From Planctomycetota bacterium (GTDB lineage: Bacteria; Planctomycetota; UBA1135; GCA-002686595): a DNA stretch of 64,000 nucleotides. The notes beneath the pieces are model-generated. The model made no database searches. It was not told the DNA's origin and saw only the letters and a list, made by a program, of their open reading frames with translations. Shown here piece by piece: positions 44,105-53,056 of this stretch; position 1 is the stretch's first letter; every line of letters begins with the position of its first letter. The DNA is taken from the NCBI GenBank assembly GCA_016795205.1, contig JAEUHZ010000011.1, positions 1-64,000 of the forward strand, read 5' to 3'. The position numbers were made by a program, and so were the translations under genes.

Positions 44105-46669
44105 CTAGTGCACGCCGGTCCTGGCGAGCTCCCGGTAGGGCGCCGACTTCTCGGGCGTCCCGGCGCGCTCGTGGAGCTCTACGAGCAACTCGGCGGCGTT
44201 GCGAGTCCACTCCGGGTTCGATCCGCGCATCGTCTTGAGGACGTCGAGGCTGTCCGTCAGGACGGCTTCCGCCTCGGCGAAGCGCTGCTTGGTGATCAGC
44301 GTCTTCCCGAGCATCGTGCGCACCAGCGGCTGGAGCTGATGGCCGGGCGGCAGGTGTGCGCGGCAGCGATCGACGAGGTCGGTCTGGAGCTCGAGCGCCT
44401 CGTCGAAGCGCCGCAGCACGTACAGCATCGTCCCGATGTTCTTGCGCGTGTTGAGCGCCAGCATCGCGTTCTCGCCCAGCGCCTCCTCTTGCCGCGGCAG
44501 GAGCGCTTGCCACAGTTCGAGGGCCTGCTCGTTCTGCTTGAGGCGGCTGTAGGCCCCCGCCAAGTTGTTCGTCGTGCGCAGGACGGTGATGTGCCGCGGG
44601 CCGAGCTGACGCTCGAGCTCCCGGAGCGCGTCCTCCAGCATCGTGCGCGCCTCCTCGTTGCGGCCGAGGTCGAGGTACAGCATCGCCAGCGTCACGCGGG
44701 CGTTCAGGGCGTTGGGGTGACTCGGCCCGCGCGCCTGTTCCTGGCGGCGCACGAGGTCCTCGGTCAGTGGCAGCGCTTCCTCGGCGCGACCCTGGTCGGC
44801 GACCAGGATCGCGAGCTCGGTCAGGGCGCTCAGCGTCTCCGTGTGCAGAGGTCCGCGCGACCGCTCGAGGCGCGCGAGCGCGCTGCGCCACAGGTCCTCG
44901 GCGCCCGCGAAGTCGCCGCGCGCGCGGCGGTCCTTGGCCAAGGCCCCGTCGTGCAGCGAGAGGAGGCGCTCGTCACTCGTCACGCCGCTCGCGAAGTAGG
45001 ACGCCACGAGGTCGAGCTCGTTCCGCGCCGGGTCGTACCGGCCCAGGATCTGGAGCACGGTCGCCAGTTGGATGTGCATGAACGCGCGGTCGCCGTCGAA
45101 CGGCCGGCCTGTGGCCTCCTGCCGCGCGATCGCCCAGCGCAGGCGCTGGTGCGCGCGCTCGTGGCGCCCGAGCGAATTCTCGACGCCCGCCACGTTGACC
45201 CCGATCGTGGCCGCGAGATCCGGATCGAGGTCCGTGCGGCCCTCGAGTTCGGCCGCCGAGACCTCGACGACCTCGGCCACGGTGGCCTGCGGCCCCAGCG
45301 CCTCGCTGCGCGCCTTGCCGATCATCTCCATGAAGAAGTCGAGCGTCGCCTGCCGGCGCGCGGACTGCTTCTGGGCTTCGACCAGGCGCTCGTCGGCGAG
45401 CCGGCGCTGGCGCTCCTCCTCGATGAGCGCGTGCTCCGCGCGTGCCTTGTCGTCGCGCGCCTCGTCGCGCGCCTCCTTGGCGGCCTGGGCCTCGTCGCCG
45501 GCGCGCGCGTACGCGGCGGCCAACGCGATCGCCGATCCGACGGCGACCACGAACACCGCGGCGGCCAGCGCGAACGGCAGCTTGTGGCGCGCGACGAGCT
45601 TTCGGAGCTGGTAGGCGCTGCTGGGCGGCCGTGCCAGGATGACCTCGTCGGAGAGGAAGCGCCGCACGTCGCCGGCCAGGGCCGCCGCGCTCGCGTAGCG
45701 CCGCTCGGGCTCCTTCTCGAGCGCGGTCAGGAGGATCGTCTCGAGATCCCCGAGGAGCGACGGATCGCGCTGGCTGGGCCGCGTCGGCGCCACCTCGCAG
45801 ATGATGCGCGCCGCCTCGTGCAGGCTCGTGCGCGTCACGTCGTGCGGCAGCGCGCCCGTGAGCAGCTCGTAGAGCACGACGCCCAACGAGTACACGTCGC
45901 TCTGCGATCCGACTGCCTGCGAGTCGCCGCGCGCCTGCTCGGGGCTCATGTAGGCCAACGTCCCGCGGATCGAGCCGGGCTCGCTGGCCACGCTCGCGAG
46001 GGAGACGTCGGCCTCGGTGATGCGCGCCAGGCCGAAATCGAGCACGCGCGGCTCGCCGGCCGCATCGACCAGGATGTTCGAGGGCTTCAGGTCACGGTGC
46101 ACGACGCCCTTCTGGTGCGCGTGCTGGATCGCGTCGCAGATCTGGGCGAAGAGCTCCAGCCGCGCGCGGCGCGCGAGCCCGCGGGCCTCGACGTCCTGGA
46201 TCAGCGTGCGGCCCTCGACGAGCTCCATGGCGAACCAGTGCTCGCCGTCCGGGGTGGCGCCCGCGTCGTAGAGCGCGGCGATGCCCTTGTGGGAGAGCCG
46301 CGCGAGGACCTGGATCTCGCGCTGGAAGAGCCTGAGCGTGGCCTCGCCCACCCAGCCGGCGCCGCGCACGACCTTGAGCGCCACGCGGCGGCCCGAGGCC
46401 AGTTGCGTGGCGGCGTAGACCACGCCCATGCCGCCGCGACCGATCTCGCGCTCCAACGTGTAGCCCGGGACCTGCGGGACCTGTCCGCCGCGCCGCGCGG
46501 CGGGCGCCAGCGCGCTGGCGACGCGGGCCGCCACCGCGTCGCCGGAGCGCACCTCCGCCACGAGCGACGAGCACGTGCCACAGTCGCGCACGTGCGTGGC
46601 CAGCGCGGCGTCGTCGGACTCGCCGTGCGCGTGGAGGATCAAGGCCCCGAAATCCGGACAGGCCGTCAC
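44105..46669 (-). CDS. Receptor-like Ser/Thr kinase with anti-sigma-type zinc finger and TPRs
   Basis: An 854-residue protein translated from GTG 46669, overlapping the sigma factor stop (GTGA). Residues 1-40 contain H26-x3-C30-x2-C33, a zinc-binding anti-sigma-like motif. A Hanks-type kinase follows: IGRGGMGVVY loop, VALK lysine, HRDLKPSN catalytic loop, DFGLA. A single membrane helix (LPFALAAAVFVVAVGSAIALAAAYA, abridged landmark) and a coiled coil come next, then about eight tetratricopeptides outside. Such kinases pair with ECF sigma factors in planctomycetes; the kinase probably phosphorylates or holds the sigma factor in response to an outside signal. The zinc-finger head makes direct sigma binding likely (inference). 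Confidence 0.88.
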   Translation of the reverse strand: MTACPDFGALILHAHGESDDAALATHVRDCGTCSSLVAEVRSGDAVAARVASALAPAARRGGQVPQVPGYTLEREIGRGGMGVVYAATQLASGRRVALKVVRGAGWVGEATLRLFQREIQVLARLSHKGIAALYDAGATPDGEHWFAMELVEGRTLIQDVEARGLARRARLELFAQICDAIQHAHQKGVVHRDLKPSNILVDAAGEPRVLDFGLARITEADVSLASVASEPGSIRGTLAYMSPEQARGDSQAVGSQSDVYSLGVVLYELLTGALPHDVTRTSLHEAARIICEVAPTRPSQRDPSLLGDLETILLTALEKEPERRYASAAALAGDVRRFLSDEVILARPPSSAYQLRKLVARHKLPFALAAAVFVVAVGSAIALAAAYARAGDEAQAAKEARDEARDDKARAEHALIEEERQRRLADERLVEAQKQSARRQATLDFFMEMIGKARSEALGPQATVAEVVEVSAAELEGRTDLDPDLAATIGVNVAGVENSLGRHERAHQRLRWAIARQEATGRPFDGDRAFMHIQLATVLQILGRYDPARNELDLVASYFASGVTSDERLLSLHDGALAKDRRARGDFAGAEDLWRSALARLERSRGPLHTETLSALTELAILVADQGRAEEALPLTEDLVRRQEQARGPSHPNALNARVTLAMLYLDLGRNEEARTMLEDALRELERQLGPRHITVLRTTNNLAGAYSRLKQNEQALELWQALLPRQEEALGENAMLALNTRKNIGTMLYVLRRFDEALELQTDLVDRCRAHLPPGHQLQPLVRTMLGKTLITKQRFAEAEAVLTDSLDVLKTMRGSNPEWTRNAAELLVELHERAGTPEKSAPYRELARTGVH

Positions 46670-47277
46670 GCGCCGTCCTCCAGCTCCGCGACGAGCTCCT
46701 TGATGCGCGACGCCACGCGGTGCTTGGCGATGTAGACGGCGTTCTTCGTGATCCCGAGCTCCTGGGCGACCTCCTCGACGCTGCGCTTCTCGAGCACGAG
46801 CAACTCGAACGCGCGGTAGGTCTGCGCCTGCACCTCGCTCCGCGCCCGGCGCAGGCAATGCTCCATGAGCGCGGTCTCCCACACCTCGTTCCAGGCCGCG
46901 CTGGCCTGGGCGTCGTCGGGGACGCCGGCCCAGAAGGCCGTGGGGTCGTCGGCGGCGGTGCGCTCGGCCACGACGCGCTGACCCTTGCGGCGCACGTGAT
47001 CGATGCGGCGCCAGGCGATGCCGAAAAGCCAGTGCGAGAGCCGGCCCTTCGAGCGATCGAAGCCTTGGTCGCGGTAGGCCTGGGCGAATCCCAAGAGCGT
47101 TTCCTGGGCGACGTCTTCGCTGTCGGCCTCCGAGAGGCCCTGCTGGCGCGCGAAGCGTTGGATCGGCAGACGAAAGCGATCGACGAAGGCCGCCCACGCG
47201 TCGCGGTCGTCGAAGCGCTGGAGCCGCGCGAGGACGGTCGAGGTCGTGATCCAGGGGTCCGGGCTCTCGGGGGGCAT
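46666..47277 (-). CDS. ECF RNA polymerase sigma factor
   Basis: A 203-residue sigma-70 family regulator of the extracytoplasmic-function type. Region 2 (FARQQGLSEADSEDVAQETLLGFA, cut here to the signature) and region 4 (FELLVLEKRSVEEVAQELGITKNAVYIAKHRV, likewise) are present; no C-terminal extension. Start ATG 47277. The stop overlaps the kinase GTG, so the two are made in step. The gene opens a leftward operon; a 253-base gap upstream carries no clear self-promoter. Confidence 0.9.
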   Translation of the reverse strand: MPPESPDPWITTSTVLARLQRFDDRDAWAAFVDRFRLPIQRFARQQGLSEADSEDVAQETLLGFAQAYRDQGFDRSKGRLSHWLFGIAWRRIDHVRRKGQRVVAERTAADDPTAFWAGVPDDAQASAAWNEVWETALMEHCLRRARSEVQAQTYRAFELLVLEKRSVEEVAQELGITKNAVYIAKHRVASRIKELVAELEDGA

Positions 47278-47505
47278 CTCTCGTGATCATCCCCCGCGGG
47301 ACGGTCTCCGGCCATTCCGGGGGGGGTCGAGGACCCCGGAGCGAGCCTCGGGCGCTGCCCGTCAACGGCGGCCGGGGGGCGGTCCGCGACTTGGTCACTG
47401 GCCGCGAGGGATGGGCGGCAGGGTTCACTCCGGGATCGGGGGGACTGGCGTCGCGCGCCGTCGAATCTCCCGGCCTCAGCAGCGGGCGGGTTGGGCCGGC
47501 CCCCG

Positions 47506-47533
47506 CAATCCGCGGTTCACAATCCGCGGGTCA
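47506..47533. repeat. 14-bp tandem duplication
   Basis: CAATCCGCGGTTCA (47506-47519) is followed directly by CAATCCGCGGGTCA, which differs by one base and reaches the stop codon of the NHL/DUF1080 gene. Probably a small replication slip. Confidence 0.6.
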
Positions 47534-49219
47534 CAACCGGCGGATCCAGACGTTGCGGAAGCGCACCGGGTCGCCGTGGTCCTGCAACACGAGCGGCAGC
47601 TCGGCTGCGTGCGGCGCGTACGTCGCGACTTCCTTGTGGCGCGTCGCGCCCAGGAAGGTCTGGTTCGCGTGCACGACCACGCCGTTGTGGACCACTGTGA
47701 TCGTGGCCGGTGACACCAAGCGCTCGCCCTCGAAGCGCGGGGCGCGGAACGTGATGTCGTAGGTCTGCCACTCGCCCGGCCCGCGCGAGGCGTTGTAGAG
47801 CGGCGGATACTGGCCGTAGAGCGCGGCGCACTGGCCGTCGGCGTAGGTGCGGTTCTCGAAGCTGTCGAGGATCTGGACCTCGTAGCGGCCCATGAGGAAC
47901 ACGCCGCTGTTCCCGCGGCCCTGCGAATCGCCCTTGGGGGGCCGTGGCGTCGCGAACTCGAGGTGCAACTGGCAGTCGCCGAAGCTCGCCCTCGTCGTGA
48001 TGTTGCCGGTGCCGTTGACCTCGGCGTAGCCGTCGCGCACGAGCCAGGCGGCGTCGCCCTGGCCGCCCGCCCAGCGCGTCAGGTCGCTGCCGTCGAAGAG
48101 CACGAGCGCGCCCTCTGGAGCGGGCGCGAGCAGCGTGCCGCCGGCCGGCTCGACGACCTCGGCCGGCGGGCGGTTCTGGTCGTGGACGCGCCAGGGCGTG
48201 CCCGGGAGGAACGGCGTGTCCGTGTAGCCGACGCCGCCCGCGAGCGCTGGCGGCAAGAGCCGCCGCAGCTTGTTCACGCGGCCGAGGAAGTTCCAGTCCA
48301 TGACGTAGAGGTTCCCGTCCCGGTCCCAATGCGCGCCGTGCGGCGCGAGGAAGTGCCCGTCGCGCCAGTCCGACTCCGGCACGTCGTTGCGCGCGCGCTT
48401 CGACGGGTCGGGCTGGTCGCCCAAGTGGACGACGAGCTCGTCCCCCGGCCCGAGGATCGTGACGCGGCCGGCGAGGTCCGGCACGGCCAGGTAGCCGTCG
48501 TGCTCCTGGACGCTGCACGGGCGGCGGAAGGGCCCGCGGATCTCGCCGACCTGGAGTCCCTCGAGGTCGTAGCGCACGAAGCGCGCGTTCTCGCGGTCCG
48601 CGACGAGCAGCGTGTGCGGCTCGCGGCGCGTGTCGACGAGCAGCCCATGACAGCAGTTCAAGACTCCCGGGCCGCCGAACGAGCGCACGTAGCGGCCGTC
48701 CCGGTCGTATTGGTGGACCCAGGACGTGCCATAGCCATCCGACACGAAGGTCGCGCCGTTCGGCGCCACGGCGATGCTCGTCGGGCGGAACTGGTCGGGC
48801 CGCTCGTACTTCTGCGACTCCAGCGGCGCGCCGCGCTCCAGGACGACCGTGCCGTCGAGCCGGCGCTTCTTCCAGTGGTGGAGGCGGAAGTTGACGTGGT
48901 AGAGGAACTCCTCCGCGCCTTCCTTGACGATGCACATGCCGTGCACGCCCTCGCCCTCCTCGGCGCCGAACGAGCGCAGGAACGCGCCGTCGCGCGCGTA
49001 GACCGCGATCGCGTGCTCCGTGTCCGTGTTCAGGTACAGGTTCCCGGCCGCGTCCTCGACGATCACGCCGTGCGTGTTCCCGAGCCGGCCGCCGGGCGGC
49101 TTGAGCCAGCCCGACTCCCAGGCGTAGAGGTGCGGCTGCGCCCCCAGCGTGAGGGGGCCCGCGTCAGTCGGCGCCTGGGGCAGGGCGGCCAGCACGAGGA
49201 GCAATCCGAGGTCGATCAT
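47531..49219 (-). CDS. NHL-repeat and DUF1080 exported protein
   Basis: A 562-residue exported protein. The signal is IDLGLLLVLAALPQAPTDA. About 330 residues form an NHL-type beta-propeller (YAWESGWLKPPGG, YVRSFGGPGVLN, GAHWDRDGNLYVMDW). A C-terminal DUF1080/3-keto-disaccharide hydrolase-like domain (VLFDGSDLTRWAGG, NSGVFLMGRYEVQILDSFEN, VHANQTFLG) follows, a fold like glycoside hydrolase family 16. It is likely secreted to the periplasm for sugar-ester or glycan breakdown. It is the second DUF1080 protein in 10 kb. Start ATG 49219; the divergent S1 gene begins 145 bases away. Confidence 0.85.
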   Translation of the reverse strand: MIDLGLLLVLAALPQAPTDAGPLTLGAQPHLYAWESGWLKPPGGRLGNTHGVIVEDAAGNLYLNTDTEHAIAVYARDGAFLRSFGAEEGEGVHGMCIVKEGAEEFLYHVNFRLHHWKKRRLDGTVVLERGAPLESQKYERPDQFRPTSIAVAPNGATFVSDGYGTSWVHQYDRDGRYVRSFGGPGVLNCCHGLLVDTRREPHTLLVADRENARFVRYDLEGLQVGEIRGPFRRPCSVQEHDGYLAVPDLAGRVTILGPGDELVVHLGDQPDPSKRARNDVPESDWRDGHFLAPHGAHWDRDGNLYVMDWNFLGRVNKLRRLLPPALAGGVGYTDTPFLPGTPWRVHDQNRPPAEVVEPAGGTLLAPAPEGALVLFDGSDLTRWAGGQGDAAWLVRDGYAEVNGTGNITTRASFGDCQLHLEFATPRPPKGDSQGRGNSGVFLMGRYEVQILDSFENRTYADGQCAALYGQYPPLYNASRGPGEWQTYDITFRAPRFEGERLVSPATITVVHNGVVVHANQTFLGATRHKEVATYAPHAAELPLVLQDHGDPVRFRNVWIRRL

Positions 49220-49364
49220 GGCTCGCGCAGTCTAGGGTCGCCGAGGCCCGCCTCCCGTGGAGATCGTTCCCGGATCTGCTTCCCCCTGCCGCGCGCGTGG
49301 ACTAGGCTTCGAGCGTCGGGCGCCCGTTCGGCGCGCGACGCGACAGCCCGGAGGTGGAGGACGC

Positions 49365-50510
49365 ATGCGCCCCCTGCGCCAGGAGCCGAACCGTGACGCG
49401 CACCATGGATCGCACACGCTCCGCGTGTGGACCGGCACCGTGGTCGGCCTGTTCGGGAACGACGTCTTCGTCGAGCTCGGTCCGCGCATGCAGGGCGTGA
49501 TCGCCCGCGACCACTTCGCCCGCCCGCCGGCGGTCGGGTCGCAGCACGAGTTCACGCTGCGCGGCCTGGAGGAAGGCCTGTGGTCCCTGTCGCTCTCGAC
49601 CGAGAAGAGCCTGGAGACGTGGCAGCAGATGGAGATCGGCTCGCTCGTGCAGGCGCGTTGCGTGCGCGTCGCGCCGGGCGGGCTGGAGGTCAAGATCGGC
49701 GCGCTGCACGGCTTCCTGCCCAAGTCGCACACCGGCCTGCCGCGCGACCAGCGCCCCGACCCGCTCGTGGGCAAGGTCTTCACCGTCGAGGTCATCGAGA
49801 TCGACAGCGAGCGCCAGCGCGTCACGGTCTCGCGCAAGCTCGTCGTCCAGCGCGAGCGCGACGACGATCACCAGCGCGAGGTCGACCGCCTGAAGATCGG
49901 CCAGGTCGTGCAAGGGCGCGTGACGCGCATCGAGGACTACGGCGCGTTCGCGGCCTTCGGCCACGGCATGGAGGGCCTGATCCACGTCTCGAACCTGGCG
50001 CACGAGCGCGTCGCGCACCCCAGCGCGGTCGTGAAGCAGGGTGACGTGCTCGAGCTCAAGGTGCTCCACGTCCGCCGCGGCGGCAAGCGCATCGGCCTGG
50101 GCCTGAAGCAGATGCGCGAGAGCCCGTGGACCGATCTCGAGCGCACGGCCTACGCCGGGCAGATCGTCTTGGGGCTCGTGACCCGCGTGCGCGAGTTCGG
50201 CGTGTTCGTGGCGATCCGTCCCGGCGTCGAGGGCCTCGTGCCCGTCTCCGAATGCGGCCTCGGCCCGACGCAGCGCCTCTCCGGCGTGATCCAGGAGGGC
50301 GCCCAGGTCTCGGTGCGCATCCTCGAGATCGACGTCGAGCGCCAGCGGATGGCGCTCTCGTTCCTGCACGTCACCGGCGCGCGCATCGCGCCCGAGGAGG
50401 CCGAGAACGCCGAGACGTTCGCCGGTCTGGCGCAGAGCTTGGGCCTCGACCAGCTCGAGCGCCCGCTGGGCGACGAGCTGGGGCGCGCGCTGCGGCGCGA
50501 CGCGGGCTGA
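49365..50510 (+). CDS. S1-domain RNA-binding protein, ribosomal S1-like
   Basis: A 381-residue protein from the ATG at 49365 (GGAGGTGGAGG just upstream). It contains four OB-fold S1 repeats, recognised by GTVVGLFGNDVFVEL, LEVKIGALHGFLPKSHTG, GRVTRIEDYGAFAAFGHGMEGLIHVS and VTRVREFGVFVAIRPGVEGLVPVSE (landmarks, shortened). Four repeats is less than the six of ribosomal S1, but many bacteria have shorter forms. It probably binds single-stranded RNA to aid translation. A longer frame starting at 49257 lacks a ribosome site. Confidence 0.85.
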   Translation: MRPLRQEPNRDAHHGSHTLRVWTGTVVGLFGNDVFVELGPRMQGVIARDHFARPPAVGSQHEFTLRGLEEGLWSLSLSTEKSLETWQQMEIGSLVQARCVRVAPGGLEVKIGALHGFLPKSHTGLPRDQRPDPLVGKVFTVEVIEIDSERQRVTVSRKLVVQRERDDDHQREVDRLKIGQVVQGRVTRIEDYGAFAAFGHGMEGLIHVSNLAHERVAHPSAVVKQGDVLELKVLHVRRGGKRIGLGLKQMRESPWTDLERTAYAGQIVLGLVTRVREFGVFVAIRPGVEGLVPVSECGLGPTQRLSGVIQEGAQVSVRILEIDVERQRMALSFLHVTGARIAPEEAENAETFAGLAQSLGLDQLERPLGDELGRALRRDAG

Positions 50511-50513
50511 ACC

Positions 50514-51647
50514 TCAGCTCGGCGTCCCGTCCGCCCGCTCGCGGCTGCGGCCGGGAGGGCGGACCACCAGCCGCTCGCCGACCTCGACGGCCTGAGCCGC
50601 GCTCGTCGCCACGCCGTCCGCGCCCACGAGTCGCCACAGGTCGGGCACGATCTGGAACGGGTAGCCGCCGACCAGGATCGGGAGGTGCCGGCCCGCGACC
50701 GAGCCGCGCACGGCCGCGATGAGCTCGGCCGTCGTGCGCACGTGCAGGACGAGCTTGGCCGCGACGGCCACCAGGTCGACCTCGAAGTCGCGCACCGCGG
50801 CGGCCACGTCCTCGGCCGGCGTGCTGGCGCCCAGGAAGACGACCTCCCAGCCCTGCATCTCGAAGTGGTCCGCGACCATGCGCAGCCCGATGTCGTGCAG
50901 GTCGCCGTTCGCCGACGTGATCAAGACGCGCTGCCCGTTGCGCGGCGCGCGCGGCATGCGGGCGTTCACGATCGACATGACCTGCTCGGTGATGCGCGAG
51001 GAGAGGTGTTCCTCGGCGACGTGCACCTCGCCGCGCTGCCACATGCGGCCGATCTCGACCTGCGCGGGCCCCAGGACCTTCGAGTACAGGTCCGGCACGC
51101 TGAGCCCGGCCGCGATGGCGTCCTCCGCGATGCGGATGGCGTCCAGGCGACGGCCCTCGAACACGGCCAGCAGATAGCGCTTGGCGAGCTCGGTCTCGCG
51201 GGTCGCGGCCGAGAGCGGGCTGGGCGTCTCGGCTGGCGCGGACTCGAAGTGGCGCAGCCCGGCTTCGGCGACCGCGCGCGCGGTCTGGGCGGCCTCGGGC
51301 GGCAGCTCGGCCGCGAGCTCGTCGCGCAGCGCCGCGAGCAAGAGCGCGAGCGCCGTCGTGTCGATCCCGCGCGCGACGAAAGCCTGCTTGAGCCAGCCGA
51401 CCTGGTCGGCGTACAGCGCCGGCCGCGCGAACGTCAGCGCCTGGATCAGGTGGTCGAGCAAGCCCTCGGCGTGCGTCTTCAGGTCGAGGAAGCCCGCCGC
51501 GCCGAAGGCGGCGACGGCTCCCGGGTTCGCGTCCGCGACGCGCAGCACGGCGCCGGCGGCGTGCGCCTTCTTGGCCGAGCCGACCAGCGCGGCGACGAAC
51601 TGACCGTGGGCGTCGAGGTTCGGCAAGGTGGTGGGGTGAACCCGCAT
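50514..51647 (-). CDS. B12-binding protein with photoreceptor-type Wx9EH motif
   Basis: A 377-residue cytoplasmic protein from the ATG at 51647 (GGGTGAG upstream). Its C-terminal half has the two parts of a methionine-synthase-type cobalamin-binding module: a helical cap (LAKRYLLAVFEGRR, VEIGRMWQRGEVHVAEEH) and a Rossmann domain with DLHDIG (D249, H251, G254), the base-off ligand site. W203 and E213-H214 form Wx9EH, the motif described for CarH-like adenosylcobalamin light sensors. There is no DNA-binding domain; the first 135 residues have no recognised family. It could be a light or cobalamin sensor, or a corrinoid partner of a methyltransferase. Confidence 0.8.
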   Translation of the reverse strand: MRVHPTTLPNLDAHGQFVAALVGSAKKAHAAGAVLRVADANPGAVAAFGAAGFLDLKTHAEGLLDHLIQALTFARPALYADQVGWLKQAFVARGIDTTALALLLAALRDELAAELPPEAAQTARAVAEAGLRHFESAPAETPSPLSAATRETELAKRYLLAVFEGRRLDAIRIAEDAIAAGLSVPDLYSKVLGPAQVEIGRMWQRGEVHVAEEHLSSRITEQVMSIVNARMPRAPRNGQRVLITSANGDLHDIGLRMVADHFEMQGWEVVFLGASTPAEDVAAAVRDFEVDLVAVAAKLVLHVRTTAELIAAVRGSVAGRHLPILVGGYPFQIVPDLWRLVGADGVATSAAQAVEVGERLVVRPPGRSRERADGTPS

Positions 51648-51660
51648 GCTCACCCGTGGG

Positions 51661-52656
51661 TTACGGCGGGCCTCCGCCCCTGGATTCGACCCCCGGGAGG
51701 GCTTGGCGCGCAAGCCGCAAGACCTCGCTGGCGCAGCCGAAGGCCAGCGTGACCCCGGCTCCGCCGTGGCCGTAGTCGTGGATCAGGACGCGCCCCGGGC
51801 GCGGGACCTCGGCCTCCAGGCGCACCGCCGGGCGGCCGGGGCGCAGGCCGACCTTCACGGCCCGCACGTCCGCCGCGCCGAGCGCGGGGAAGAAGCGCCG
51901 CGCGCGAGCCAGGATCGCGCCCGTCTCGGCCGGGTCGGGCTCCAGGTCCTCGCGGCCCGGGCCGGCGCTGCCGCCCAGGACCACGTCCCTGCCGCGCGGA
52001 ATCGCATAGCACGGCCCGCCGTCGTGGTCGTCGAACGTGAACTCCTGCGTGAGGGCCCCGTCGACCAGCAGGACCTGCCCGCGGATCGGGAACAGCGATC
52101 GGTCGCGGCACAGCTCGCGCGCCGCGAGCCCGGTGCAGTTGACGACCAGCGGCGCGTGCTCCAGGGCCTCCCCGAGCGACGCGACCTCGCGTCGCGCGAA
52201 GCGCACACCGAGCGCCGCGCAACGCGCGCGCAGCCAGGGCAGGAACCGCCCCGTGTCGGCCACCGGCAGGCGCAGGCGCACGCCGCGCGCACGAGCTGGG
52301 TGGAGGCTCGCGGGCGCGACCTCGGCGTGCTCCGGCAGCGCGCGCAGGAACGCCGGCGGCTCGACGCCCGGCGGGAACCACTCGACGCCGCGGCGCAGCG
52401 CGACCCCCGTGGCGGGATCGGCCGCGAGGCGCTCCAGCTCGCGGAGCGTCTCGAAGGCCCAGCGCTCGACGGGGGCGCCTCCTGCGACCTCGTAGGGGTA
52501 CCAGACGGCCGCCGCGACGCTCGACACCTCCTGGGCCACGTCGCGCCGCTCCCAGGCCGCGACCGAGAAGCCGGCCTCGGCCAGGCGCAGGGCACACGCC
52601 AATCCCGACACGCCGGTCCCGACGACCAGCGCGTCGCATCGTTCGCCGGCGCTCAC
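51661..52656 (-). CDS. FAD-dependent D-amino-acid oxidase-like enzyme
   Basis: A 331-residue flavoenzyme starting at GTG 52656, which overlaps the clpS stop (GTGA). It begins with the nucleotide-binding fold VVGTGVSGLACALRLAEAG (GxGxxG) and ends with the D-amino-acid oxidase signature HDYGHGGAGVTLAFG. NCTGLAARELC and FPIRGQVLLV fit the family centre. Members oxidise D-amino acids to keto acids, H2O2 and ammonia. The internal ATG is only 21 bases downstream. The specificity residue pattern cannot be judged. Confidence 0.85.
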   Translation of the reverse strand: MSAGERCDALVVGTGVSGLACALRLAEAGFSVAAWERRDVAQEVSSVAAAVWYPYEVAGGAPVERWAFETLRELERLAADPATGVALRRGVEWFPPGVEPPAFLRALPEHAEVAPASLHPARARGVRLRLPVADTGRFLPWLRARCAALGVRFARREVASLGEALEHAPLVVNCTGLAARELCRDRSLFPIRGQVLLVDGALTQEFTFDDHDGGPCYAIPRGRDVVLGGSAGPGREDLEPDPAETGAILARARRFFPALGAADVRAVKVGLRPGRPAVRLEAEVPRPGRVLIHDYGHGGAGVTLAFGCASEVLRLARQALPGVESRGGGPP

Positions 52657-52958
52657 TCGGGCTCGAGCGTCGCGCAGAGCGGGAAGCCGGACGGTCGCGC
52701 GGTGGAGCGGATCTGCTCGACGTACAGCTCCGCGCGTTCGAAGCTCGTGATCTCGACGATCGCCGAGCCCGTGTCGTGGACCTCGTGGGTGAGCCGCACC
52801 GCCTCGCGCCGTTCCTTGTGGAACAGCCGCACGAGGAGGTCGATCACGAACTCGAAGGTCGTGACGTCGTCGTTGAGCAGGATCACCTTCCAACGCGGCG
52901 CGACGCGGGACTCGACGCGCGTCTCGACTTCCGGCAGCAGGGTGGGAGCCGCGGCCAT
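52653..52958 (-). CDS. clpS: ClpS adaptor for the Clp protease
   Basis: A 101-residue protein. The core WKVILLNDDVTTFEFVIDLL and the downstream VHDTGSAIVEI segment define ClpS, which delivers N-degron substrates to ClpAP. The conserved LNDD loop makes the binding pocket. It is the size of other ClpS proteins. No clpA is nearby. Its last codon overlaps the start of the amino-acid oxidase gene, a partner not usual for clpS. Confidence 0.92.
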   Translation of the reverse strand: MAAAPTLLPEVETRVESRVAPRWKVILLNDDVTTFEFVIDLLVRLFHKERREAVRLTHEVHDTGSAIVEITSFERAELYVEQIRSTARPSGFPLCATLEPE

Positions 52959-53056
52959 GCCCCGATTCTAGCGAGCAGGCCCGGCGGCGGGCGGAGCCGG
53001 CCTCTCCCGCCGGGCAGCGCATCCCATTCCCGGGCCTGGACACTACGATTCCGGCC

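Noticed and set aside
44108-46735. An 875-residue plus-strand frame over the kinase gene
   Set aside because: It is antisense to a kinase with complete catalytic motifs, and its composition is the mirror of that gene.
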